A stretch of 64,000 nucleotides of DNA from Bursaphelenchus xylophilus (lineage: Eukaryota; Nematoda; Chromadorea; Rhabditida; Aphelenchoididae). Shown here piece after piece: positions 22,839 to 35,000 of this stretch (position 1 is its first letter; each line of letters starts with the position of its first letter). The DNA is taken from NCBI GenBank assembly GCA_904066235.2, contig CAJFCV020000002.1, forward strand, positions 4,402,001 through 4,466,000. The letters run 5' to 3'. The translations under genes were made by a program, and so were the position numbers. The notes below the pieces were generated by a model. That model saw only the letters and a list, made by a program, of their open reading frames with translations, was not told the origin of the DNA and made no database searches.

Positions 22839-23152
22839 GAATCCTGTCTCGGATTTAGCATAAAAGAATATAACCCGTTGCTTTTAGACCTTCATGAGTC
22901 ATTTGTAAATGAAAAGACCTGATTATTCACATTTTTCGACCAAAACCGTGGAGATTTTCCTTTGACACCAGGAATTTTTTTCTCTTCCGCCACGAAAACA
23001 ACCGGTTTGGCGTTCTGTTAAAACGTAAAAAATGGATTTTTGGCGGAATTTTTTAGCCGGTCAAGAAGTCCCGTCTTTCAAGTACACACTTGTTGCGAAT
23101 ATTCTGCAATTACAGTGTTGGTGGCTTTAATTTCTTTGGTCAATATTTGACC
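22839..23152. promoter_or_regulatory. shared divergent promoter region, PIG-A / CNEP-1
   Basis: Only 314 bases separate the two start codons, so both 5' UTRs and promoters must lie here. A 3' splice site (GCAATTACAG, ending about 23115) upstream of the CNEP-1 start may be a trans-splice acceptor. I see no specific factor motif I can defend. Confidence 0.5.
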
Positions 23153-24666
23153 ATGGTGAACAAGTCGAATGGTCGTGGAAGTTTGCGGCCCCAGCAGCGC
23201 CCGACCATGATTTCCCGGTTCTCTACACATGTTGGAGCCACCCTTTGGATATGGGTCTGCTCGCTGTTCTCATTCGTCTTGTATTTGTTCAGAAGACAGT
23301 ATCGAACGGTGAGTTTTTGGATATTACACTTGATATCTCGAGAGATTTTTTTATAATCTATCTCATATCGGCTCTGTTTTCATCTTTTTGGTTTTTTTTG
23401 AAGCTAATAGGTCCGAAGACGTCTGGATATGTTTTTATTTTTATTGTCATCCATTTTGAAGACGTGGGTCTCTTTTTTCTCTCATCTTCTCTATGGATAA
23501 TATTGTTTGTTAGATTGCTGGCCTTTTGGAAATAATTGTTTTGCATCTTCTTCTTCCATCAAAACGCATTCGGGAATTTTTTTTTCTGGTTCGACCTTTG
23601 AATTTTCGGCGATATTTGGAGTCTTGAGCCCCTTCTTTTTATCTGACATTTTCACTGATAAGATAGTATTTTAATTTATCGAAGAGGACCTCCAAGTTGT
23701 AGATTTTGTGTTTTTGATTGTGTATTACTTTATCATTGCAGATTCGAAAACATCAGGCAGTCAAGTATGACATAGTACCACTTTCTCCTCTTACCATGCA
23801 GAGGCTAAGTAAGTTGATATTTGAATCTTGGATTTCTTGAAATTTAGGTATGGTAAAGAGGAAAATTATGGTGCTCGACCTTGATGAGACTCTAATACAC
23901 TCACATCATGATGGGGTCCTTCGTCCGACCGTCAAGCCGGGAACACCACCTGATTTTGTTCTGAGAGTATGATAACCGCGATTTTTTTATGATTTTTTTG
24001 CTATTGATCGAAATATTTGGATGAATATGTGCCCGAAACTGCTTTAAAATATCTTTATATATTTTAGGTTGTAATTGACCGCCAGCCAGTTCGATTCTTT
24101 GTCCATCTCCGGCCTCATGTCGACTTTTTCCTTACTGTTGTCTCACAATGGTATGATCTCGTGGTTTTCACGGCCAGTATGGAAGTTTATGGAACATCGG
24201 TAGCTGACAAGTTGGACAGGGGGCGTGGATGGTTGAACCGACGCTATTTCCGCCAACATTGTACTGTTGATTACAGTGGGTACACCAAAGATTTATTGGC
24301 CATTCATAATGATTTGGCTTCTGTTTTTATCTTGGATAACTCGCCAGCTGCCTATAGGAACTATCCTCGTGAGTTTTTGGTGATTTTTTTTCTTCATTTT
24401 AGGAGGAAATGTTTATTTTTTTCAAGTGTAATGTCGAGGCCAAGTGCAATATCTATTTTTTTGTAGACAACGCGATCCCAATCAAGTCGTGGTTCTCGGA
24501 TCCCACCGACACCTGCCTTCTCAACCTCCTGCCCTTCCTTGATGCTCTTAGGTTCACGTCCGACGTGAGATCCATCCTCTCTCGCAACCAGCACCGCCAA
24601 TTCGGCAACCCTATGAACCAAAACCCCCTCAGGTCCAGCCTCATGAAGTACGGTAACTATGGATAG
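23153..24666 (+). CDS. cnep-1: CTDNEP1/Dullard-type nuclear envelope phosphatase (5 exons, 280 aa)
   Basis: This enzyme dephosphorylates and activates lipin at the ER and nuclear envelope, limiting phospholipid synthesis for membranes. Exons are 23153-23308, 23742-23808, 23848-23966, 24068-24368 and 24467-24666, all in phase. An N-terminal membrane segment ([16 protein letters not shown], about 31-46) is followed by RRQYRT, as in the family. The HAD/FCP1-type motif [20 protein letters not shown] carries the nucleophile Asp85 and Asp87. Further family segments are [27 protein letters not shown] and [14 protein letters not shown]. The C-terminus begins with [20 protein letters not shown], contains [16 protein letters not shown], and has a short Asn/Gln-rich extension. 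The first Met is used; a second at about residue 19 is an alternative start. The long first intron (433 bases) contrasts with the 39-base second intron. Confidence 0.95.
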
Positions 24667-24997
24667 ACCTGATCAACTTGCAACTATTTCGTTAGAGGTT
24701 TTTTTATTGTCCATTTGTACATCCTTCAGCTGGTGTAATAGTAATATCACTCTAGTAAAAGTAATGACCCCTTTAAATGTATATTACATTTTCTCTTTTC
24801 ACTTGTTTTGTTGGGTATTACTATTATTAACGACTGAAATATATCTTCGAACTGAACGTTTTTAAAGGGTTCCCCGAGATTCTGCTCGAAATTGTGACAT
24901 GCCACCAGGTCTAGTGTTCGTCTGAATCCCAGAAACCAAGCGGGTCTATTCTTTTTTATTTCTTTTTTTGTTTTTGATCTTCTCTTAGTTTTGTTGA

Positions 24998-25003
24998 AAT
25001 AAA
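24998..25003 (+). terminator. poly(A) signal, CNEP-1
   Basis: AATAAA occurs 332 bases after the CNEP-1 stop, in T-rich DNA. It is the clearest downstream polyadenylation signal for that gene. Confidence 0.5.
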
Positions 25004-26804
25004 TTTGAAAGAATGTTGATTATTTTTTATTTTGGGAATTTTGTTGAAGATTTTGACCAAGTCTTGGAATATCTGCAAAATAATGTTGTGTTGTTTTAAT
25101 TTTTTTTTGCGATGCTTTGCAAAAATTAGGGACGAATTTTTCTCAGGTATTCGGAAAAATGCAGCTTCCGCTTGGTGGTATCGAACTAAAATTTTTAGGA
25201 ATTAGGTGTCTGCAACTTTGAGGAGGGATGCAAAATTTAAAAAAAATATTATCGTATGATTTTTTGCTCTTTGGTGTGCGTATTTAAACTTTTTTGGTCA
25301 TCATTTGGTAATAATAAATTGATGAGCCAAAATTCACTCCAATGTCGTCCCCATTCTGTAACAATTGGCCCTGTACTTCATCAAAAAAGTGACTGTCCCT
25401 TTCTGGCACAGCCTCTTAAAAGCCGCTTCTGATCGCCTCAGTGCCCCAGGGTGCATGCTCTAAAATCTCTAATCCTTCCGTATCGCTCGCACAGGACTTT
25501 TGACTGTAGTTCTGACATAATTTTTTATTTTATATCATGTCGTCAAGTTGGAATTTTAAAAGCGATTTTTCGTTAGGATTTTGCTCCAATTAAAAATTTA
25601 TATCATGGTTGATTGTAGATTTAAATCCGAAATGACGCGTGTTTATTTGTCATTTCTATAGCTCATATTTTTGGGATTTTTGGAATTCCGTATCTTCTTA
25701 TTTTCTTAAAAAATCAAGCTTTGAACTTAAAGTTTTTTAAAAATTATTAAATTAATAAACTCGTCATTTTGTCTGGACCGTACTATAAGAGGACGATCCT
25801 ATTAGTTACAGTATTGTGGTTTGCTCTATTTATTTTGTTTTACGGACCAAAAGATCTTGTTCAACATTCTCATCTATATTGTTTTTCATTACCAAAAAAG
25901 CGGGGGGGGATTTAATAAGCGGATGAAAAAGCTAATCTCGACTTGGAATCCAAGTATCCATAAAATACAGTCTGAAAAATTCGGTATTATTGCTATTATT
26001 ATTTTTGTAGTACTGCTGTCTGCTACAAGGTAATTTTGTTAATTTTGTTGCGGAATTTACGTAGGGTTTGCTTAAAATTAAATCAACAATGCATCAACTT
26101 CCATTTCCATTAAAGGCACAATTTTATTTCGCAAAAAAGAACAATCAAATTGTTAGTGGAAACAATATTATTTTAGTAACAAGCGAAAAGAATTACGACA
26201 TTTTAATGGCATAACAGACAAAAAGTTTTTAGATCAGTTGGAATGGAATTAGACGAAAACGGGAAAGAAATTCCGTGAAAGAGCGCAGTAGACGTTGTAA
26301 AAAGTGGAATTTGGAGGGTAAACATGCAATGGGTGTATTATACTTGTTTCATTGAGTAATAAATAGCGAGTAAAGATCATTCAAAGCGTAGTGATCACAT
26401 TCGAGGCAAGTGTAAGCTCATTGGGTCAGTTGTGGCATATATAGTGCTCGTCAACTTGAAGATCCAAGATTTGCAGAAAAAAGTTTTGGCTTGGGAGTTT
26501 AGAAAAAGAGAAACTGTAATTTTGAAGTCAAAAATTTATATGATTTTGGAGAAAATTCAAATTTTACATAAAAAATTTTTTGGCTAAAATTCTTCAAATT
26601 GACGAAAAAAGATGATTAAGTGAATGAACAGACTATATACGACATGATTGTGACATTTTCTAACAGTAGGAACACAAATTCTACGCCTAATCTGAAGCAC
26701 AGTGCAGTTTGGGTGGGGGACGGAAAAGATACGACCATCTTATTGTAAACCTTGCTGAATTCAGATATCTCTTTCTTTGGCAAGTAGACATTGTCCGTCA
26801 TATT
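25004..26804. other. no gene seen
   Basis: AT-rich intergenic DNA between CNEP-1 and the neuropeptide-like gene. The last part (26.6-26.8 kb) would be the 3' UTR of the latter. It contains a TTCTACGCCTAAT match to the end of the element at 6590-7194. No exon-like segment with matching splice sites was found. Confidence 0.4.
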
Positions 26805-27068
26805 TCACACTTGATGGTTGAAGTAATGGCCTCGTCGTTTTCGCCGTCTGGCCAGTTTATTTTCCTCTCCCAGGGCATCTGTGTGTTTACAAACCTTGGG
26901 ATGGAAGTAGCAGAAAGTCGACATGGACGGCGACAATCGCCGAACTGGCTGCAGTATCTGTTCTGAGGAGTAGAAGGGTGCCGCCGAAACTGTTACCACG
27001 TTCATCATCAGCATCAAAAGTAGTAGATAGCCGAAATAACGGCTCATTGCGGATTCGGAGAGTGCCAT
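26805..27068 (-). CDS. secreted prepropeptide with allatostatin-C-like Cys loop (87 aa)
   Basis: Single-exon frame on the minus strand. A signal peptide is clear: MSRYFGYLLLLMLMMNVVTV followed by SAAP, starting at Met8; the upstream Met1 (MALSESA) is an alternative. The remainder is a small precursor with dibasic sites: VRR at about 43-45 and the strong cluster RRRKRR near the end, leaving an 8-residue tail. Between them lies SMSTFCYFHPKVCK, a Cys-x6-Cys loop matching C-Y-F-x-P-x-x-C of arthropod allatostatin-C. A peptide cyclised by one disulphide is inferred. Elevenin-like peptides also have a two-Cys loop and are an alternative, though the spacing fits less well. A 3' splice site (CTTATTTTCCAG, plus-strand 27109-27120) lies 40 bases upstream of the ATG and may be a trans-splice acceptor. 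No C-terminal amidation glycine is placed before a dibasic site. Confidence 0.65.
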   Translation of the reverse strand: MALSESAMSRYFGYLLLLMLMMNVVTVSAAPFYSSEQILQPVRRLSPSMSTFCYFHPKVCKHTDALGEENKLARRRKRRGHYFNHQV

Positions 27069-27120
27069 GATAGGAATATCGGGGTGAGGTCCGATTTGAA
27101 ACCTGGGCCTGGAAAATAAG

Positions 27121-30100
27121 CGAGCGTTACTGAGGATAATGAAAGTCTTACAATAAATGTCACGCGAGAGATATTAAAATAAATGTTAAAAGGGCAAAAA
27201 ATGGGTTTAAGGACAGGAAAGTATACACTAACATTTTCACGTGCTCGTGTTGATATTAAAACATTTTGACAGGGCCAAAGAAAAACCTTTGGTTCATCTT
27301 AAAACTGCTTTACAGATATTTTGGTACTCTTAGTCGTCGAAATCCGCGATATAAGAATTGAAAAATAAATTTGTGCAAAAAATTGGTGGGCGGTGCAAAA
27401 ATGTGTAACAAAAAATATATCTTTTATGCTCATAATATAAAAACATCGGTCCTAAAGTGAACTGTATTTTTGCATTATACCAAATCAAGGAAATAGGTCC
27501 ATAAAAGTAATCAAAAAACCGAGACGGCCGTAAAAACATATTCAGCTGGAGAATTGTAATGACTAACTCGTTTTCTGGTCGGGTTCATCGCGAGGATAAA
27601 CAATATAATCCACGAGATCATTAGCCCCCAAATGAAGTGGGATATAATGGATATAAAACGAAGAAATAGCTTTTATTTTATAAATGTGGCCAAGAAAATC
27701 ATATGGTTTAAAAGTGACTACAGTAGAGTCGGGAATCTAAAAGGGTAGGTGTCATTGAACAAGAATGATCGTATGACATTTTAGCAGCAATGCAAGCCTA
27801 CTACATTTCTAGAGTGTCATGAAAACATAACCAGAATGTATTCTGAGTCTTTGAATCATCGCTTTTATAGCGATGTTTTTGAGACATTCCGTTATTACAA
27901 CCAAAATGCTGGGAGGCGGTAAATAGGACTGTTACTGGATTCCTTATTTGTCAAAAATAGAAAGGGTTTCTATTATAAGACATAAAAAAAGGGTCGAGGA
28001 AAGGTCACGAGGGTATATAGTGAACTTAGTGTAAAAATAAAGTGTTTACTATAATGGTAAGTAATAAAAAATGGTTTAAAATTGTCAGTAATGGACTGCA
28101 ATCCATAAGAAGTGATTTTTTTGTCATAACCATCGTACCTCAGAAAAAATCTCAATTTTCTCCCACCCGTTTAAATACGTGAAATAAATGTAGCCAGTTA
28201 CTGCATAGTTACTACTAACTACTATAATTTAAAGTTTTCGACATTTGCAATTACCAGAACCATTTGAAATACAACTAGTTACTCTTCTCAATTAACTACA
28301 AATATGGAACCAAATATAACAATTCGCAATACTGCTGTTTGGGTACAATTTCCCGACCGGTTTCTCATAGGACAGACGAACTTTAAGGGCGTAAAAGCGC
28401 CTGGTGAGTAATTCTAGACCCATAACCCGAAAAGATTTTGAATAATTTACGCCTCGGGGTGTATTCAGAGCGTCATGTTTAGTACAATACATTTCTTATG
28501 GCATCACTGCTCATTTTTTATTTTTGGACCCTTACTCTATGTTTAATTAAAACGGTAAAAACTACATGCTATTACAATGTAAAATGCAAATTTGAAAAGA
28601 TCCGAAAAAATATAGTTGTTACAATGTTACTACTATATAGTAAGATTACAATAAAGAGCAATTCAGAAAAACAAAAGTGACTAAACAACAACTGAAACTA
28701 AAGATTACATTCGCAAAATCAAAAAAAAAGTAAGATTCAGATCGAAAAATTACACAAAAAGTTTGACCTTTTTGCCTGACAAGAATGGCACGAAATGTGG
28801 AGAAAATGTTGAAAGTCTGATGTAAAATTTTTTACAAATTTTTTGCCACCCTCATGGATTTTTTGAAACTGTAATAAAGAAAATTTAATATGGAGAAAAC
28901 GATATATTCGGAATCCCTCTAAACCAACCAAAACTTTTTGCGGAGAGGGAGACAAAGAAAGCTTTAATTAATCTCCAAAATAAGGCTTGAAATTTTGAAT
29001 GAATAGAGTGTAAAAAATAGGGGATAATTGTAGATCTTTGTTGCACAGAGATCAAGTCATCAAAAGTTTTAAACTAAAAAATAAACAAATTGTTTTAATT
29101 ACGAAAATTTTTTGATTATAAAAAGGTTGCATAAAATATACGAGTGTTTTTCTAAATTTTTAAAAGTTGGCATAGAGTAAAAAATGTTTGAAAAACACTG
29201 CTACCATACCCTAAACTACGCTCGCGTTGACAGTAACAACGAAACTACAAGAAGTTTCCATTTTTAACGATTACAAATGGAGTCTGCACCTCCCTTGTAC
29301 AAAAAAACTTTCCGTTGGCTCCGCCCTTTTGTCTAACTACAAAAGATCAAATAAAAAAATAGCAAATCAAAAATACGTCGATTTTTTGATTTTCCAATTA
29401 TTTTTTGCTTTTAATTCTGCATAATGCGGTGTTAAAATTTCGCACTTTCATCAAAAAGATTTATCTAAGTTTTTTGGCGATTACGACACTACTGAGATGA
29501 GGTAACAACCTTCATCCCCAGACAAACGAAATTTTGCAGTCTGAATTCCAAGGGCTAAATACTCCACGTTTCCTTCATTTTTTTCCTGACTGACGTAAAA
29601 TTGCGAAAAACCTAATAGTGTAACTCCATTAATCTCTAAAAATAAAATTATTAAATGATTCGTAACCTAACAGTTTCTTTTCGCTTGCGTTAATCTAATC
29701 GCAGAGGTGCGACAAATTCATGAGATTCAATTACCGCCCCCTGCACAACCTAGTCTAAGTCATAGTTTCAGATTACGCAAAGGGAAAATACTAAAACTAG
29801 AGTTCATAATAAAATAATGCCTATGCAACAATGCCAATACTCAACCTGACACCGACACAAGAGGGTGTGACTAAACAAAGACTGCGATAATATGACATTA
29901 AACATCAAAAAGAAATGCAAATACCAAATTAAACTAGTTTTGTATACGGTATTCGAATACCTTGAACTCTCTAATCTCTATTATGTTGCTTATTGGGGCG
30001 TGCCGTAAGGACATTGCACCCATTTTTGATGGAACTTGGCTGCGATTATATTGCTCGCTAGAGGGCTGACTGAATTTTGATGACGTTTTTTCGAAAGCGC

Positions 30101-32028
30101 CCTGTATAAAAACTCTGTAAAAATGGATTGCCAATTTCCGGGGACAGTTACGAATTCAGCAACTATTTTATCGAGAGTTTGGAAATGGAGACAGTCGGAC
30201 AGACAAAAAAAAAGTTTTTTTGGCAACAACTTTTTGAATTGAGCACGGAAAGAATCGAAGACTTGCATTAGCCTCTTGAAAGCGCGAGTTAAAAATCTAG
30301 CACTTATTTCAAAGACTATTGGCCGCAATTTCGAGCTGCTGAGAAATCGGTTATCTTCTTTTGCAATCCTATTTTGCTATGTTTAAGTTTTGTTTGCGTG
30401 AAACTCTTCAAAGAACTCGATAGCTCAACTACACGGCTATAAAAAACATGTTTCAATATGTACAATATCCCCAACAGTCTTTTCATCCAACGAAAAGCGA
30501 GCCCAATCAACACAAAACGACATTGTACCCCTGCAAGCAATGAATACAGCGTCAGCAACACTTATCAACCAATTGTAGCGGGAACAGCGAAGTAACAAGA
30601 AGAACCTAGAGTACCCGAGCAAAAGTGATACAATCGCCACGTTCAGGCCTAATATTTATGGAGAGTTTCAATCGGGGAGAATTTGCTGACAGGCGGAAAA
30701 AATATTCGAGAAATTTGGAAAGGAGGGGTGCCCTGGCCCCGCCTCCAACGATCGCATTCCAAAGAACGTTTCGAAGACCCGCAGGCGAAACGATTAATTG
30801 ATTCGCTCATTAAACGGGGAGGTTACATGGAAGGTGAAAGGCATGGCTTCAAGGTATTATGTAGGAGAGGGAGCACAAATCATAATGTTTTGTGAAATTT
30901 GAAAAAAATAGCGATGCGATGGGTCGAAAAAGAAACATTTTCGTTTATTGCACGCAGCGGAGGGTGAATTAGCTTGAGGGCGATTGAAGAAACCTTTTGA
31001 GGCGAAGCAGTTCCGCAATGAGCGATTAGGAATTGATAAATAACGCGATCTGCAGCTTCAGCAAAAGCTCCCGGAATGCCTAATTTCCACTCTGTTGGTG
31101 GCCGAGACTGAAAAATATATCGGCAGCCCCTGCAAAACGCGATATTGCTTTTTACAGCCCCTGCCTGACATATATAACAGCCTGACATATATAAAGAAAA
31201 GTACAAGTTCTATCCGGAGGTGTAGTAAAATCCGGCTTGAAATTTCAATAGCCTAGGCAATAGTCTTTCCCCTCAGCTACAGGCTATTCTGCCCTCTTTT
31301 CCATGAAATCTCCACCCTCAAGTACAACTGCAGCATTAAATTTCTGTTGAAGATATGTCACTAATCTCTGCACTTTCATAAAATCTGTGTAAACCCTTTC
31401 AATTTCAGGCACTTTTAACAATTTAAAGCACTTAACTGCACTTTTAACAAGGTTTAAAAGCCTGAAATGGATGCGAAGAGATTACAGTAAAGTTGGCTAA
31501 AGCGCAACATCATTTTCGTGAATGGGATTTTTTACTATGCCTGAGGCACGGAATTTACGGCATAAAAAATGCAAAATTGCAAAAAATTTCGCAAAATGCC
31601 CTTTTTTTGACGAAAATTACGGCATAAATCGTGGACATTGTAAATGAGAAAGCGTCATTTATAAAAATAAGGAGAGCGTTTAATTTTTAAGTTGTTGAAG
31701 AAGACATGTCATACTTTAGGCACAAAGGGCAAAGAAAGATCTCGATTTAAAATTTTTATGCCTTGTAAGGTGTAATCAGACCCTTAGTATTCTTTGCTTC
31801 GATCGTTCAGCGCGCGGAATACAAACTTCACTCTTTTTACTTTGTTTACTGCCACTAACTATGTAGGAACCGACTAATGGAGATGATAAGGAGAACTGTC
31901 CATGCAACTTTCACCTTTACTGTTTTTGGGAACCAAAAAACGTTTCTTCTGTCGCCCGATAGTTGCGAGGCCGCGGAGATTTTAATCTCTGTTTTCTGGA
32001 GACCCCACAATGCTGTAATAGACATATA
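27121..32028. other. no supported gene
   Basis: Nearly 5 kb of AT-rich DNA. The first part would be promoter for the minus-strand prepropeptide gene. A direct duplication of GCCTGACATATATA lies at about 31165-31196, and a weak 18-base hairpin (ATTTCAGGC... / ...GCCTGAAAT) at about 31405-31475. A minus-strand frame at 30880-31206 has some coding-like composition but no supporting splice sites or family likeness. Confidence 0.35.
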
Positions 32029-32098
32029 ATGGCGGATGAGGTTGTAACTGTCATAATTGGGGGTGAATTGACGATAAAAATACCACGAGTACAGTTGA
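32029..32098 (+). CDS. possible isolated first exon (weak)
   Basis: ATG with 23 codons plus one base, beginning MADEVVTVIIGGELTIKIPR and ending at a consensus donor (GTAAGT). The composition is coding-like. The nearest good acceptor (TTTTCTCCTATCTCCAG, ending 32372) continues the frame for only 15 codons before a TGA at 32417, giving an implausibly short protein. Either a more distant exon is used or this is chance. No family recognised. Confidence 0.2.
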
Positions 32099-35000
32099 GT
32101 AAGTTTTTAGGGTTTAACAATTTTTTGTGGTTTTTTGTCACGAAAAAAGTGACGTCACTATGTATGGGAAAATCGGCAATAAAGTTACGGAAAATTTTTT
32201 GATTAGCTCGCGTCAGACTTCGCTTATATTATATTAGATACAGAAGAATGTCATCATTTTCTGTGGAATATTTTCCAGTTAATTCTCTGATTTTTCACGT
32301 AATTGGCGTGGGCTGCAACCACGCAAGGTTGTTGTTTACTAATGTAAGACTATTATTTTCTCCTATCTCCAGCAACAACAAGGTCAAATCGATGCAAACA
32401 TGAAGCAACGTTCTTGTGACATGACGTCAAAAACAGTTTGGTGTCCTTTCGGCCTCTAATGATCAATAATCAATGCCTTTTAACCTTAATAGTTATTTCT
32501 TATCTCACATACACCCTCATTTTAATGTAATGAATATATTGTAATAGTGAATCTAAAAAAAAGCAAAATTTTTGTAACTTATCATATTTTGGTTTTCGTC
32601 ATTTTTTGGGAGAAAAACAAACGGATAATCAAATCAATTATGATAAGATTTCGCCTAAAAGTCAGTGTAATATTAGGAATAATGAATTGATTTTTCAAGG
32701 AATTCCCTGATATGGGACGTTCCAAAACCTGATAAAATTTATTTCTTTGCTGAATATAAAGCAAAACATAAATAAAACACGTTTCGCATAAGGATGACTT
32801 ATATTCCCTCTGATTCCTCTGATTAATCACTATGCTAAATCTGTGGTAGGAATTTAACATTTAAATGATTTGATTTATGATCATTATGTTTCAAAAATGA
32901 CGTGATTCCTTTAGATCAAACAACATTTAGTTTGCTTTCGCTCCACAAACTATAACATTAAACTGCGACAAACCCGGAATTCCATAAAAAAACTTGGTAA
33001 AATACAAGTGAAGTTGTGAAAATCCGGGTGCAATTATTACTGCAAAGTCATGCAAAAATGGGGCTAAAATTAATTGATATGATTTTTTTCCAACTTAGGG
33101 CGTCTATTTAGAAAATAATAAAAAATTTATCAGTTTATTTTAAATACCCTGAAGCTGTGAATTTCGGCCAAATTCTCACCCAAAAAATCATTTTTTTAAT
33201 ATCAGAAACACCTTCAAGTTTCCACGTGCAATGACAAAGTTTGCGAATGAAAAATTTGTTTTGATTTCGGCGAAAAGGATGTATTAGAATAGGTCGGATT
33301 GAAAGGTCAAAAGATCGTAAAAACATCGGACGTCGGACCAAATGGAATACCTCCGATAAAACGACCAATTCATGGTCTTCCAGTCTGCCAACCACAAATT
33401 CGCACTGGAAACCAAAGATTAGATACAATGACTCAGAAAATTGGCGGCTCTTGAAATAGGATTCGAAACTTTTTATAGCATGGGTGTCAGTTTCTGCAAC
33501 CGACTTCAAATTGTGGAGACATTCAATGAGCTCTTTACGTAATCAGTTAGAGAGTCTTGTATCCCGTCTTTGGAGGACGTGAAAGTCATCATAAGTGCAG
33601 CTCATAACTTCACAGTAAGCCCTTTCACTCTTTAAAAAGTTTAATGTGCCATGACTTTTCCCGAGCATGCTCAAATTTTTACTTTTTGTATTGTAAAACA
33701 ACCAAGAATGTAGATTAGACGACTTATCAGTGTCGGAAAGATAATGAGCGCAATAGCATACGTTAATAGTAGGTGCCTTTCCCGAAGCCGTTGGCTACTT
33801 TCAGTACTTGTTATATCCTACACAGATAAGGAACGTAATGCTCCTATAATCGGTCATTCCCCTCCATGAATGGTCGGACATTACTTTGGCTAATTCGCGG
33901 TTACGGCATGTATATTTTACGAGCCAAACAGCCGGCTAATTACAGCTAAATCTAGAGTCTTTTGGTATTCAGAATGTCTGAAAAATGTAAAACTGTATAC
34001 CCATTCAAAGTGAAAAGAAAGTGCTTGCTTTGGCCTATTTCCACGTCATGTAGTTAAAGATGAATAGACCGTAATAGCGGGTGATTAATGACGTCAAAAC
34101 CTAATTTTAGTGTTGGAAAGTAATAGATCAAAATAGTCCGAATATTACAGTGAATTTTCAGACATATTTTTACAATGTTTAACCACTAAAGTGGCAATTT
34201 GATTATCAATAACAAAACTAAAAAAAAGTCAAATCTCCGGGTTCATTTTACGGTCAATAACTCTTACAGGTCTCCAGAAATATCAATTATTAAAATACTT
34301 TACAACCACCAATTATAATACTCTTATAAACCGTAAAGGTTGAGCCTTTGTCTCTTTGAGAATTGCAAAAGCTCTTCAGAATCTCCAAATTTTATAAAAT
34401 GTAGAATTGAAGTATTTAAAGAGTTCGTTAAATAGTATGTAATAAAGGATGTTTGGCATGAGGTTGTGCTCGACAAATGTCAGATTACAAGCAAAGTTGA
34501 GAATGTAGTTGCAAAATTAGAGTGCTAAAGGTGACATTTGTGGCCTACGTAGAGCTAAAATTAACAAAAGTGCGCAACAAAGGACGCCCAGATTTTGTTC
34601 AAATTCTACCGAAAGATTTGCAACTAAACTCGAAGCCCCTTCCCCCAGCAGTAAATGAAGCCTTAACACGGCCCGCTACGCCATTTATCCTCTGATTCAG
34701 CTCGCTTTTACAGTAATGGGATCCGCCCTCGCCATTACGACCCACGGCCCGCAAATGACGATATCCCGAGGCCTATTTCTGACCTATTTTGATGACCCTT
34801 GCTTCAGCTCATTCCGCTGGAAAAGGCAACCCCATCACATTAGGTAAATCCCCAGCTAAAGTGCAACCGAGAGGGGGAGGAGGATGGCAAAAATGTCGTA
34901 ATCTTCGTGCTAAAGAAATGAAAGCTTTCGTTCGGGAATTACGTCAAAAAACTTAATGCTTCAGCATCCGGATTTTGCAACAAGATTTCGCAAAAACTGT

